A program made the position numbers and the translations under genes. DNA of 6,199 nucleotides from Desertivirga sp966211215 (GTDB taxonomy: Bacteria > Bacteroidota > Bacteroidia > Sphingobacteriales > Sphingobacteriaceae): the NCBI GenBank assembly GCA_966211215.1, contig CBIHNR010000263.1, positions 1 to 6,199 of the forward strand, written 5' to 3'. This document shows positions 1 through 4,920 of this stretch, in pieces; positions within the stretch are counted from its first letter, which is position 1, and every line of letters begins with the position of its first letter. Below the pieces are notes generated by a model. It saw nothing but the letters and a program-made list of their open reading frames with translations, made no database searches and was not told where the DNA came from.

Positions 1-85
1 TTTTTGCTTTAACGACCCATAAAGTTCTGCAAATCCGGCTATCTTAGCGCAAGCAGAATCAACTTGTGTTGGTTTTTTTATTCAT
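1..85 (-). pseudogene. N-terminal fragment of XerC-like tyrosine recombinase, frameshifted
   Basis: This is the start of the same minus-strand recombinase gene that is better preserved at 2427-2889, and the rest lies outside the window. The start codon is the CAT at 83-85. Read from that ATG, the frame gives MNKKTNTS and then a stop, because the A-run after ATGAAT has seven bases where the other copy has six. Without the extra base the frame continues as PTQVDSACAKIAGFAELYG, matching the other copy (PTQVNFACAKIAGFAELYG). The copy is therefore inactive unless the A-run is bypassed by slippage. It belongs to the recombinase/IS91-type element whose right end is at 138-163. Confidence 0.75.
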
Positions 86-163
86 ATTTATCTATGTTGG
101 CTCTGCTAATTTAGGCGCTGGACAGGTAGGCACTTGGAAAAACTACCGAAGGTTTAGTACAAC
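1..163 (-). mobile_element. Right-end fragment of recombinase/IS91-type element (copy 1)
   Basis: This segment is a direct repeat of the right end of the element at 2806-2967, with about five substitutions and one inserted T. It holds the recombinase start and about 50 bp of leader, and ends in the terminal repeat at 138-163 (core ACCGAAGGTTTAGTACAAC). The identity with the other copy runs on to position 173 (ATCGGCTCTG after the final AAC) and then stops. The left part of this copy lies before the window, so its completeness is unknown. Confidence 0.75.
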
Positions 164-289
164 ATCGGCTCTGTTGCTATTGCTGGTTTCGGTGGTGTAT
201 GTTATTTCGCAGCTTTCTATTACATTAGTGCTGGCTTGAAAAGTGACGTGCAATTAATGCCGCAACAGCAACAAGCCTAAACGTTATAG
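157..289 (+). repeat. attC-like imperfect palindrome, long type, site 1
   Basis: The architecture fits an integron attC site. There is an AAC-ending core (GTACAAC, 157-163), a 5-nt spacer (ATCGG), then CTGTTGC (171-177) pairing with GCAACAG (262-268), then AAGCC and a GTT core (GTTATAG, 283-289). At 133 bp it matches the length of the sites at 1211-1342 and 5239-5370 (132 bp each). Its loop is a diverged relative of theirs: for example, GGTGTATGTTATTTCG parallels GGTGACGTTATTCTCG, and all end in AAGCC, a few bases, then AAACGTTA or AAACCGTTA. The left core is also the terminus of the mobile element. That this is a true recombination site is an inference from layout. Confidence 0.5.
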
Positions 290-297
290 CCAATTCT

Positions 298-1182
298 ATG
301 CGACTCTACAAAACCCATAAGACACAAGGTGACCTCCATCGAGTAATTACCATTAATGAAGAATATAGCGAACGATATTGTTCTTATAAGCTTGCGGGAC
401 CCGAGTCTGTTATCGATTATGTAATTGTTCTCAGAGCTAATAATGAAGAAGATGTTAATATTTATTGTGACATTGACCAGCAAACTTTAGCTGTTATAAT
501 ATCAATTTCCGAAGGGATTGATGAAGTTATACGACAGCTGAAACTATCTGACATTACACTTAGAGGGATTGACATCTTAATTAAACGGGGTGTGTATCAT
601 CCTACTGATTTTAAAGCTCGTTTATATAGTTCGTTTACAGCTAAACGATTAAAAGAAATTCTTTTTAGAAGTTGTTTGAAATATAGCAGAAAACCATTTA
701 AGAGTAGAATTGAAGACCACTTATTAAGCTCCGAAACACTTGACCGAACCAAAATAAACGTTGCAAATCTTTACAATGATTACGACATAGTAAAAGCTGT
801 CAATCTACCCAACATACATGAAAAGACACTATATCTTCCGAAAGACGTATTAGTTCAAAAAGAGTTTAAAATAGCCGAGCGCGAAGAAAACGTGATAGTT
901 TCGATTGTTGCCAATGACTTTGGTTATAGACATTTGAATCGCCTTCGGTTGAGCACACCCTATGACAAAGGTTGTGTAAAGGCATTTACTTTACTTTTGG
1001 ACGGTTTAGAACAATTGAAAAAAGATTGTTACGAGCAGGGATACAACCTAGGGGGCATGAATGTCTATATAAACAGGTCTAGCATAGACAATATAAATGA
1101 GAACTCATTAGATTTCACCACCCAGATATATTGGTTTTTAAAGGACTATTTGCTTAGATGCAATGAGATCGAGAGGATTTAG
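298..1182 (+). CDS. Unrecognised cytoplasmic protein, 294 residues, cassette-borne
   Basis: I do not recognise this protein family. The reading frame is complete and AT-rich, opening MRLYKTHKTQGDLHRV and ending LLRCNEIERI. It has no signal peptide and no membrane segment, so it is probably soluble and cytoplasmic. Visible blocks are an N-terminal beta-rich part (residues about 15-90), a basic helical stretch around 105-135 (FTAKRLKEILFRSCLKYSRKPF), and a C-terminal helical part with FTLLLDGLEQLKKDCYEQGYNLGG near 225-255. The ATG lies only 15 bp after the GTTATAG core at 283, with no promoter or Shine-Dalgarno sequence between. The stop is about 25 bp before the matching CTATAAC core at 1211. 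This tight packing, with a single ORF between complementary cores, is typical of a gene cassette. Transcription would have to come from upstream. Function is unknown. Confidence 0.8.
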   Translation: MRLYKTHKTQGDLHRVITINEEYSERYCSYKLAGPESVIDYVIVLRANNEEDVNIYCDIDQQTLAVIISISEGIDEVIRQLKLSDITLRGIDILIKRGVYHPTDFKARLYSSFTAKRLKEILFRSCLKYSRKPFKSRIEDHLLSSETLDRTKINVANLYNDYDIVKAVNLPNIHEKTLYLPKDVLVQKEFKIAEREENVIVSIVANDFGYRHLNRLRLSTPYDKGCVKAFTLLLDGLEQLKKDCYEQGYNLGGMNVYINRSSIDNINENSLDFTTQIYWFLKDYLLRCNEIERI

Positions 1183-1210
1183 TGATTCATGTCAGACTAA
1201 AGAGAACTGG

Positions 1211-1342
1211 CTATAACATTACCTTTGCAAAAATGGCTGGTGACGTTATTCTCGAAATTCTCTACATTTAACTAAGTTTTGTGCCGGGCGACAATGAAGT
1301 GCTTTCTATCCGCCACCAACGCAAAGCCCGAAACCGTTACCT
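1211..1342 (+). repeat. attC-like imperfect palindrome, long type, site 2
   Basis: The left core CTATAAC (1211-1217) is followed by a 5-nt spacer (ATTAC), then CTTTGC (1223-1228), AAAAA, and TGGCTGG. The right arm mirrors this with CCGCCA (1310-1315), CCAAC, GCAAAG (1321-1326) and a GTT core (GTTACCT, 1336-1342). The unpaired AAAAA against CCAAC gives the asymmetry expected of a folded single-strand attC. The inner part carries CGACAATGAA (1289-1298), also present in the short-type sites. It is very similar to 5239-5370. The left core complements GTTATAG at 283, the start of the upstream gene unit. Confidence 0.6.
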
Positions 1343-1361
1343 GCCATTTTAAAAAGACTAC

Positions 1362-1880
1362 GTGCTTAAATACTCGACTCTGCTACTGACCTGCTTAATT
1401 GCTATCGGACTTGACTCCTGCCGACCTAAGACATTACCTGCGCGATTGATTTTAAAAAGGGATAGCGTTACTTCTCTTTACGCCTACTACGACGACAATG
1501 GGCATAAAATTTTAGGCGACTATTATGCAGCTTATACAGATACAATTACCGAATATGGAATAGTTGCCGACCCTGATTTTGTATTGATAGACAAGACGGG
1601 TAAACATATCTTCAAAATTTTCACATTCGACAATGGACCCGACTATACTAGCGAAGGAATATATCGAATCGTTGACGATGGAAAAATCGGGTATGTAGAT
1701 TCGTTAACCTCCAAAGTTATAATTAGGCCTAAATTTGATTGTGCTTATCCTTTCGAAAACGGCAAAGCAAAAGTGAGTTTGAAGGGCAAAAAAGTCAAGG
1801 CGTTTCCAGAAGATGAACATTGGACTTGGGAAAGTGATGAGTGGTTTTACGTCGACAAGACAGGCAAAATAGTGAAATAA
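1362..1880 (+). CDS. Putative WG-repeat lipoprotein, 172 residues
   Basis: This is probably an exported lipoprotein with degenerate WG repeats, a motif common in Bacteroidota surface proteins and of poorly defined function. Residues 1-20 (MLKYSTLLLTCLIAIGLDSC) form a short signal peptide ending in a lipobox-like LDSC, with Cys20 the likely acylated residue; the Asp before SC is not canonical. The best repeat is at about 107-137, with IGYVD, IIRPKFD and AYPFENGKAKV. A degenerate unit precedes it (VLIDKTGKHIF, 74-84) and a partial one ends the protein (WFYVDKTGKIVK, 161-172). The start is GTG at 1362; an in-frame TAA at 1350 rules out extension, and no ATG precedes the signal peptide. The start lies 25 bp after the GTT core at 1336, and the stop is 8 bp before the GGCTAAC core. 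It is probably transcribed with its cassette neighbours. Confidence 0.75.
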   Translation: MLKYSTLLLTCLIAIGLDSCRPKTLPARLILKRDSVTSLYAYYDDNGHKILGDYYAAYTDTITEYGIVADPDFVLIDKTGKHIFKIFTFDNGPDYTSEGIYRIVDDGKIGYVDSLTSKVIIRPKFDCAYPFENGKAKVSLKGKKVKAFPEDEHWTWESDEWFYVDKTGKIVK

Positions 1881-1887
1881 AAACTGT

Positions 1888-1945
1888 GGCTAACACTTAG
1901 GGTTTCGTTGGGTGCAGCGCACCGACAATGAACCCGAGGTTGTAC
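1888..1945 (+). repeat. attC-like imperfect palindrome, short type, site 3
   Basis: This is a 58-bp site. The left core GGCTAAC (1888-1894) is followed by a 5-nt spacer ACTTA, then GGGTT (1900-1904) pairing with AACCC (1931-1935). An inner GGTGC (1911-1915) pairs with GCACC (1919-1923) around a 3-nt loop. The site ends GAG then the GTT core (GTTGTAC, 1939-1945). The near-identical copy at 6143-6199 differs by one base in the shared part. The right core is also the first seven bases of the mobile element at 1939-2967. The size, 5-nt spacer and imperfect hairpin closely resemble short attC sites of known integrons such as the aadA1 cassette. Confidence 0.6.
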
Positions 1946-1964
1946 GAAACCTTCGGTAGTTTTT
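1939..1964 (+). repeat. Left terminal inverted repeat of element copy 2
   Basis: It begins with GTTGTAC, continues through ACCTTCGGTAG and ends in a T-run. It matches the reverse complement of 2942-2967 at 24 of 26 positions and that of 138-163 at 25 of 26. Its first seven bases are also the right core of the short attC-like site. Confidence 0.75.
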
Positions 1965-2134
1965 TAGGCATCCTGTTATGGGTATTTCGCCAACTTGGTT
2001 CAGTATGGGCAAGGGGCTTGTCAGTCGTGATTTACAGCAGGTTTTATATCTTCCGCTTTTCGGGGTAGGTGTAACATCCTTCCTTTCAGGGTTCAACCCT
2101 CATTTTTCGTTTCGTTTAGGATATCTTGTTCGCT

Positions 2135-2427
2135 TTAGGGCATAGCACAGCCAGGCCGACAGGTTTCAGCGTTATTTTGAGGTTTTGAGGCAGCATTTTT
2201 CATCAATTGGGCGTGCGTTGGTGGTTCCCGTTTGGGCAAGATTTCTATCGTTACCATCGTTTCGGTATTACAGCAGGGGCACATCAGAGGGTTGAACATT
2301 TTGAGCTTTCGGGGCTCTTTTTTTAGTTCCACCCTGGCCTGCAATTGTTCCAGGATTAAAGGGATAGCTTCTTTTTTGACCGTGCTGCTTAAAAAAACAA
2401 AGTGGCGGATTCGTACAAAGCCACGGG
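2135..2427 (-). pseudogene. C-terminal remnant of IS91-type (Y2/HUH) transposase
   Basis: The minus-strand frame ending at the TAA at 2135-2137 contains GFVRIRHFVFLSSTVKKEAI, then ILEQLQARVELKKEPRKL, then MCPCCNTETMVTIEILPKRE and PPTH. This is the recognisable tail of IS91-type transposases of the Bacteroidota: the RIRHFGFLSS block followed by a CPCC zinc-ribbon-like pair. The HUH nuclease domain with its catalytic tyrosines is absent. The frame upstream of GFVRIRHF changes into recombinase sequence in another frame, so the remnant has no start of its own. It is a deletion product with no expected activity. Confidence 0.8.
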
Positions 2428-2889
2428 GACCTCGGCACAGCGGAGCCCACAACCATACAACAAGCCAATCAGGATTCGGTGCTTGAGTAACTTGGGTGCT
2501 TTTAGCAAGCGTTTCATTTCCTCTCTGGAAAGTACTACCGGAAGCTTCTTTTCATGGCTGATGGAGGGAAGTTCGATCCGCTTGTCGTTTTGCCCGGCTA
2601 AGCGGAAGGCAAAGCGGAGCTCGTAAACAGTAAACTTAAAGTAGGAATCAGAGGGCGTGTTTTGGCGTTGCTGGATAAGGTAGAGGTAATCGTTGATCTG
2701 GCCGATGTCCAGTTCGGTAGGCAGCTGGTTAAAATGAAGGGCAATGTGGGCCAGGTGAAGGGCATGTTTGTTCAGCGTGCTTTCGCTCTTTCCTGAAAGC
2801 GATACTTTTTGCTTTAACGACCCATAAAGTTCTGCAAATCCGGCTATCTTAGCGCAAGCAAAATTAACTTGTGTTGGTTTTTTATTCAT
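2427..2889 (-). pseudogene. XerC-like tyrosine recombinase, truncated after first catalytic Arg
   Basis: The minus-strand reading starts at the ATG complementing 2887-2889. It opens MNKKPTQVNFACAKIAGF and carries a SAM-like core-binding domain (residues about 30-105, ESTLNKHALHLAHIALHF to TVYELRFAFRLAG). The start of the catalytic domain follows (EKKLPVVLSREEMKRLL, HRILIGLLYGCGLRCAEV), where the Arg in GLRCAEV is the first catalytic residue of the family. Homology ends there, at residue 154, and the remaining 12 codons of the frame read into transposase sequence. The second catalytic block (HxLRH) and the nucleophilic Tyr are missing, so the product cannot recombine DNA alone. The family normally has about 350-400 residues and sits upstream of an IS91-type transposase. 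Confidence 0.85.
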
Positions 2890-2941
2890 ATTTATCTATG
2901 TTGGCTCTGCTAATTTACGCGCTGGATAGGTAGGCACTTGG

Positions 2942-2967
2942 AAAAAGTACCGAAGGTTTAGTACAAC
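2942..2967 (+). repeat. Right terminal inverted repeat of element copy 2
   Basis: It starts with an A-run, passes through TACCGAAGGTTT and ends AGTACAAC. It mirrors 1939-1964 and is repeated directly at 138-163; a degenerate version (ACTACCGTAGGTTTTAG then TTCAAC) is at 5221-5245. The final GTACAAC complements GTTGTAC at 1939. Confidence 0.75.
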
Positions 2968-3020
2968 ATCGGCTCTGCAAAAATGGCGGGCGACATTATT
3001 GTTGAGATTTATTGTATTTA
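2961..3020 (+). repeat. Truncated long-type attC-like site, site 4
   Basis: The left arm is preserved: GTACAAC core (2961-2967), spacer ATCGG, CTCTGC, AAAAA, then TGGCGGGCGAC and a stretch parallel to the loops at 1231-1270 and 5261-5300. Similarity ends near 3020 (TGTATTTAA), and the right arm with GCAAAG and a GTT core is missing. The site is therefore broken at the junction with the regulator locus. Confidence 0.5.
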
Positions 3021-3185
3021 AATTCTTCTCCTCATTAACTGAAAATCGATTCCAAGAATTAAAGGAAATTCTTAATTCTTAAGATGAAAGATTTAGAGCT
3101 TGTTGAAACAGGAGATTAGTAATAGCAGCAAATAACATCAGCTAAAAGTTATCTAATAACATCAGTTCGAACCGCGAAGATTTTC
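3021..3185. other. Non-coding stretch with small repeats, downstream of regulator
   Basis: No gene is evident. It holds an AT-rich inverted repeat, AAGAATTAA (3054-3062) with TTAATTCTT (3072-3080), and a direct repeat AATAACATCAG at 3131-3141 and 3155-3165, 24 bp apart. The inverted repeat could fold in a transcript of the minus-strand regulator, but it has no GC stem, so it is a weak terminator candidate at best. Confidence 0.35.
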
Positions 3186-4076
3186 TTAAGCGCTAATTTC
3201 AAGCTTATATCCTTTGCCGCGTATAACAACAATCTTGACGTTCGGATCAAATTCCAGTTTTTTTCTAAGTTTTGAAATGAACATATCCAGACTGCGGCCT
3301 ACTATTACCCCTTCATCTTCCCATATCTCTTTTTGTAGCTGGCTTCGATCTATAGCCTCGTTAGGAGACAACGCGAAAATGCGTAGTACACGGGTTTCAG
3401 TTCTGGTCAAGTCTATGGCCTTCCCATTTATCATGAGTTTACGAGTCTCCGCGTCGAACGACATTGACCCTAAAGTGAATATACCAGTATGCTGACTGTC
3501 AGGTAAGGCCTTCCGCGGTTTAACAGATCTTAAAAAAATAAATCCAACAAATGCTAAAACTGTCAGGCTGCCCAGAAGATATCCATTCTTTGCTGTGATT
3601 ATTCCTGTCGGTTTGAATTTAATGTTAATTATGTAACACGCTATGGGTTGCCTTCTTCCTATACAGGCAACAATATCATCTTTCTTATCTTTTGATATAG
3701 CGTATCCATAGGCTACACTGGCATTGGCACAGTTAACTACGTTAACAACATAATCACTTGCGAGCGGGTCTTTGGCTAACAAACGCTGAGTAGTATTCAC
3801 CAGGGATTCGGGTTGAAAAGTAAAGGCATTCTCAAAACTGATCTGGTATTCATTTTTGGCGATCTTTTTTACTGGAAGTACCCGCGATACACTGTCGCCA
3901 GCCTGAAGGAGTATTTCATGTCCAATCCGGCGAAGCAAAACTTCTCTTCTGGCAAAGTCAAATTCATCATTGCCGGCCATGCTGAAAGCCACGCAGATCA
4001 TAGAGATAAACAACAGTATTAATAATCCGCCGAGGTGCTTTCGTTTTATAGGCAGGAAATTTCTTTTAACAAGCAT
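3186..4076 (-). CDS. Membrane-anchored winged-helix (OmpR/PhoB-type) transcriptional regulator
   Basis: This 296-residue protein is a one-component regulator with an extracytoplasmic sensor. Residues 1-14 are basic, and 15-34 form a hydrophobic helix (LGGLLILLFISMICVAFSMA) that could be a membrane anchor or a signal peptide. Residues 35-162 would lie in the periplasm and contain three cysteines (116, 138, 147). A second membrane helix spans 166-183, followed by a basic KPRK. Residues 199-294 form a Trans_reg_C domain: FTLGSMSFDAETRKLMING, LTRTETRVLRIFA, a recognition-helix region RSLDMFISKLRKKLE, and the wing VVIRGKGYKL. There is no phospho-acceptor receiver domain, so the layout resembles ToxR/CadC in reverse order, with the DNA-binding domain at the C-terminus. 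It is divergent from 4257-4823, with TTTACA direct repeats just upstream that may be its own operator. Confidence 0.85.
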   Translation of the reverse strand: MLVKRNFLPIKRKHLGGLLILLFISMICVAFSMAGNDEFDFARREVLLRRIGHEILLQAGDSVSRVLPVKKIAKNEYQISFENAFTFQPESLVNTTQRLLAKDPLASDYVVNVVNCANASVAYGYAISKDKKDDIVACIGRRQPIACYIINIKFKPTGIITAKNGYLLGSLTVLAFVGFIFLRSVKPRKALPDSQHTGIFTLGSMSFDAETRKLMINGKAIDLTRTETRVLRIFALSPNEAIDRSQLQKEIWEDEGVIVGRSLDMFISKLRKKLEFDPNVKIVVIRGKGYKLEISA

Positions 4077-4088
4077 AATGTCAAGATA

Positions 4089-4119
4089 TTATTTACAAAG
4101 TTTACACTCTTATTTACAA
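4089..4119. promoter_or_regulatory. Candidate operator: TTTACA direct repeats upstream of regulator
   Basis: TTATTTACAA occurs twice (4089-4098 and 4110-4119), exactly 21 bp or two helical turns apart, with a third TTTACA at 4101-4106 between them. TTTACA units start at 4092, 4101 and 4113. OmpR/PhoB-type winged-helix proteins usually bind tandem direct repeats about 10-11 bp apart on one DNA face. The cluster lies 13-43 bp upstream of the regulator start and probably overlaps its promoter; the minus strand has TGTAAACTTTG, close to but not exactly the Bacteroidota -7 consensus TAnnTTTG. Autoregulation and control of the divergent gene are inferences. Confidence 0.4.
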
Positions 4120-4150
4120 TCCAGATTCCTCGGTCTGAGCACTATCAAAG

Positions 4151-4158
4151 TATTTTTG
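4151..4158 (+). promoter_or_regulatory. Possible Bacteroidota -7 box for the exported-protein gene
   Basis: TATTTTTG fits the Bacteroidota -7 consensus TAnnTTTG and lies about 100 bp before the gene at 4257. No clear TTTG -33 element is found at the expected distance upstream, so support is weak. Confidence 0.25.
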
Positions 4159-4233
4159 TTGCACCAACTTTAAAAGGATACGAAAAATAAAAGAAATGCC
4201 TTAAACGGATTTGGTTTATCAGGAGATAGATCT

Positions 4234-4260
4234 ATGTTAATTAAACACATAAAAATATGA
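4234..4260 (+). CDS. Possible 8-codon leader peptide overlapping the next gene
   Basis: ATG at 4234 opens an 8-codon frame (MLIKHIKI). Its TGA (4258-4260) overlaps the ATG of the next gene (4257-4259) in an ATGA junction. A strong Shine-Dalgarno-like AGGAGAT (4221-4227) sits 6 nt before the leader ATG, whereas the main gene has only A-rich sequence before its start. This could be translational coupling. It could also be chance, since Bacteroidota rarely rely on Shine-Dalgarno sequences. Confidence 0.3.
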   Translation: MLIKHIKI

Positions 4261-4823
4261 AAAAAGTTATTTATGCGCTGATCTTACTGCTGTTTGTGGT
4301 AAGCGGACTTGTATTTGCTAATCGCGAAATCAAAAATGAAACTTCTAAAAAATCAACCCCAAAGCCACTCTCTGCTGCTGAAAGGAAAGCCGAATTGAAA
4401 AAATGGGAGGCTACCCCTGATGGTATAAAGTACAAAAAATGGGAGGTGTCTCCAGAAGGTAAAAAAGTGCTTGCCGGGGCTGCAAAAATAAGGAAGCATA
4501 TAAGTGCTTTTACCAATATGGAGGCGGTTGTAACCTCTCTTTCTCTTCCGTCAGGCTCACGATTAGGTTTCGGAGTGATGGCCAGGATTAATGGTGACGA
4601 TTATATTCTCAGTTTTGGGCCGGAAAAGCCTAACAATATTTTTTTGAACTTTAACAATGAATTTCAGCAATTGCATAGCCTGAAAGTTAACGACAAAATA
4701 ATTATAAGAAGCCATAGTGTATCGCACGCGCCCAAGTATTCATATCCAATAATATCGGGCGATTATGTAGAACGAGATAGTAAAATAATTTATAAACGTG
4801 CCTCTCGCAAAGGCGGTTGCTGA
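4257..4823 (+). CDS. Exported protein of unknown function with tandem KKWE motif
   Basis: This 188-residue protein has a clear signal peptide: MKK, a hydrophobic core (VIYALILLLFVVSGLVF) and a likely cut after FA at residue 21. A lysine-rich linker follows, then two adjacent 12-residue units, KKWEATPDGIKY (48-59) and KKWEVSPEGKKV (60-71). The rest (about 85-182) looks all-beta: AVVTSLSLPSGSRLGFGVMA, DDYILSFG, LKVNDKIIIRSHSV, SYPIISGDYV. An OB-like barrel is possible but is only a guess from the strand pattern. It would act in the periplasm or outside the cell. It is divergent from the membrane-bound regulator, and the shared 180-bp intergenic region suggests that the regulator controls it or senses its state. 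I do not recognise a named family. Confidence 0.75.
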   Translation: MKKVIYALILLLFVVSGLVFANREIKNETSKKSTPKPLSAAERKAELKKWEATPDGIKYKKWEVSPEGKKVLAGAAKIRKHISAFTNMEAVVTSLSLPSGSRLGFGVMARINGDDYILSFGPEKPNNIFLNFNNEFQQLHSLKVNDKIIIRSHSVSHAPKYSYPIISGDYVERDSKIIYKRASRKGGC

Positions 4824-4836
4824 GTGGAGTTATTAT

Positions 4837-4920
4837 GGAAGGCCTTTACGGAATTTTGGCTATAGCCCCCGTCAAAGCCTTTGCCTTCCGGGTTGCCGGT
4901 CCCCTCAAAGGGGTATTTCT
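4837..4920. repeat. Nested inverted repeats after the exported-protein gene
   Basis: GGAAGGCCTTTACGG (4837-4851) is answered by the complementary stretch 4869-4889, which has a 6-bp insertion; the arms enclose a perfect palindrome GGCTATAGCC (4858-4867). A second small hairpin follows, CCCCT-CAA-AGGGG (4901-4913). The patch is GC-richer than the gene before it. It could serve as a terminator-like structure for the gene ending at 4823 or be a remnant of a palindromic repeat. It marks the junction with the deleted recombinase fragment. Confidence 0.45.

Larger units (their letters stand above)
1939..2967 (-). mobile_element. Internally deleted recombinase/IS91-type element (copy 2)
   Basis: The ends are inverted repeats: 1939-1964 and 2942-2967 match at 24 of 26 positions when one is complemented (shared cores ACCTTCGGTA and GTTGTAC). 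Between them, read on the minus strand, are the N-terminal half of a XerC-like recombinase (2427-2889), fused without its second half to the C-terminal end of an IS91-type transposase (2135-2427), then about 170 bp of non-coding end. An intact element would carry both full genes, so it has lost an internal segment of probably 1.5 kb or more. It is more GC-rich than the genes around it. Classical IS91 elements lack terminal inverted repeats, so these ends more likely reflect the recombinase or the attC-like cores. Confidence 0.75.

Noticed and set aside
277..483. Minus-strand 68-codon frame at the start of the first cassette gene
   Set aside because: It overlaps the 294-codon plus-strand gene and the GTTATAG core, and looks like a shadow.
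1890..2096. Minus-strand frame of 68 codons across the left end of the element
   Set aside because: It runs through the terminal repeat and the attC-like site, so it is an accidental open frame in non-coding element sequence.
2232..2626. Plus-strand frames opposite the recombinase and transposase remnants
   Set aside because: They are antisense shadows of recognisable minus-strand protein homology.
2427..2889. The element recombinase as the missing integron integrase
   Set aside because: The visible parts resemble the XerC-like recombinase paired with IS91-type transposases. No IntI-specific insert can be seen, and every copy is broken in this window.
3054..3080. AT-rich inverted repeat as a rho-independent terminator
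   Set aside because: The stem has almost no G or C and there is no clear T-run on the regulator strand, so it was not listed as a terminator.
3084..3119. 11-codon peptide MKDLELVETGD downstream of the regulator
   Set aside because: It has no ribosome site, promoter or neighbouring export or modification genes to support a real peptide.
3214..4173. Plus-strand frames opposite the membrane-bound regulator
   Set aside because: The minus strand encodes a complete winged-helix regulator; the opposite frames have no coherent features.
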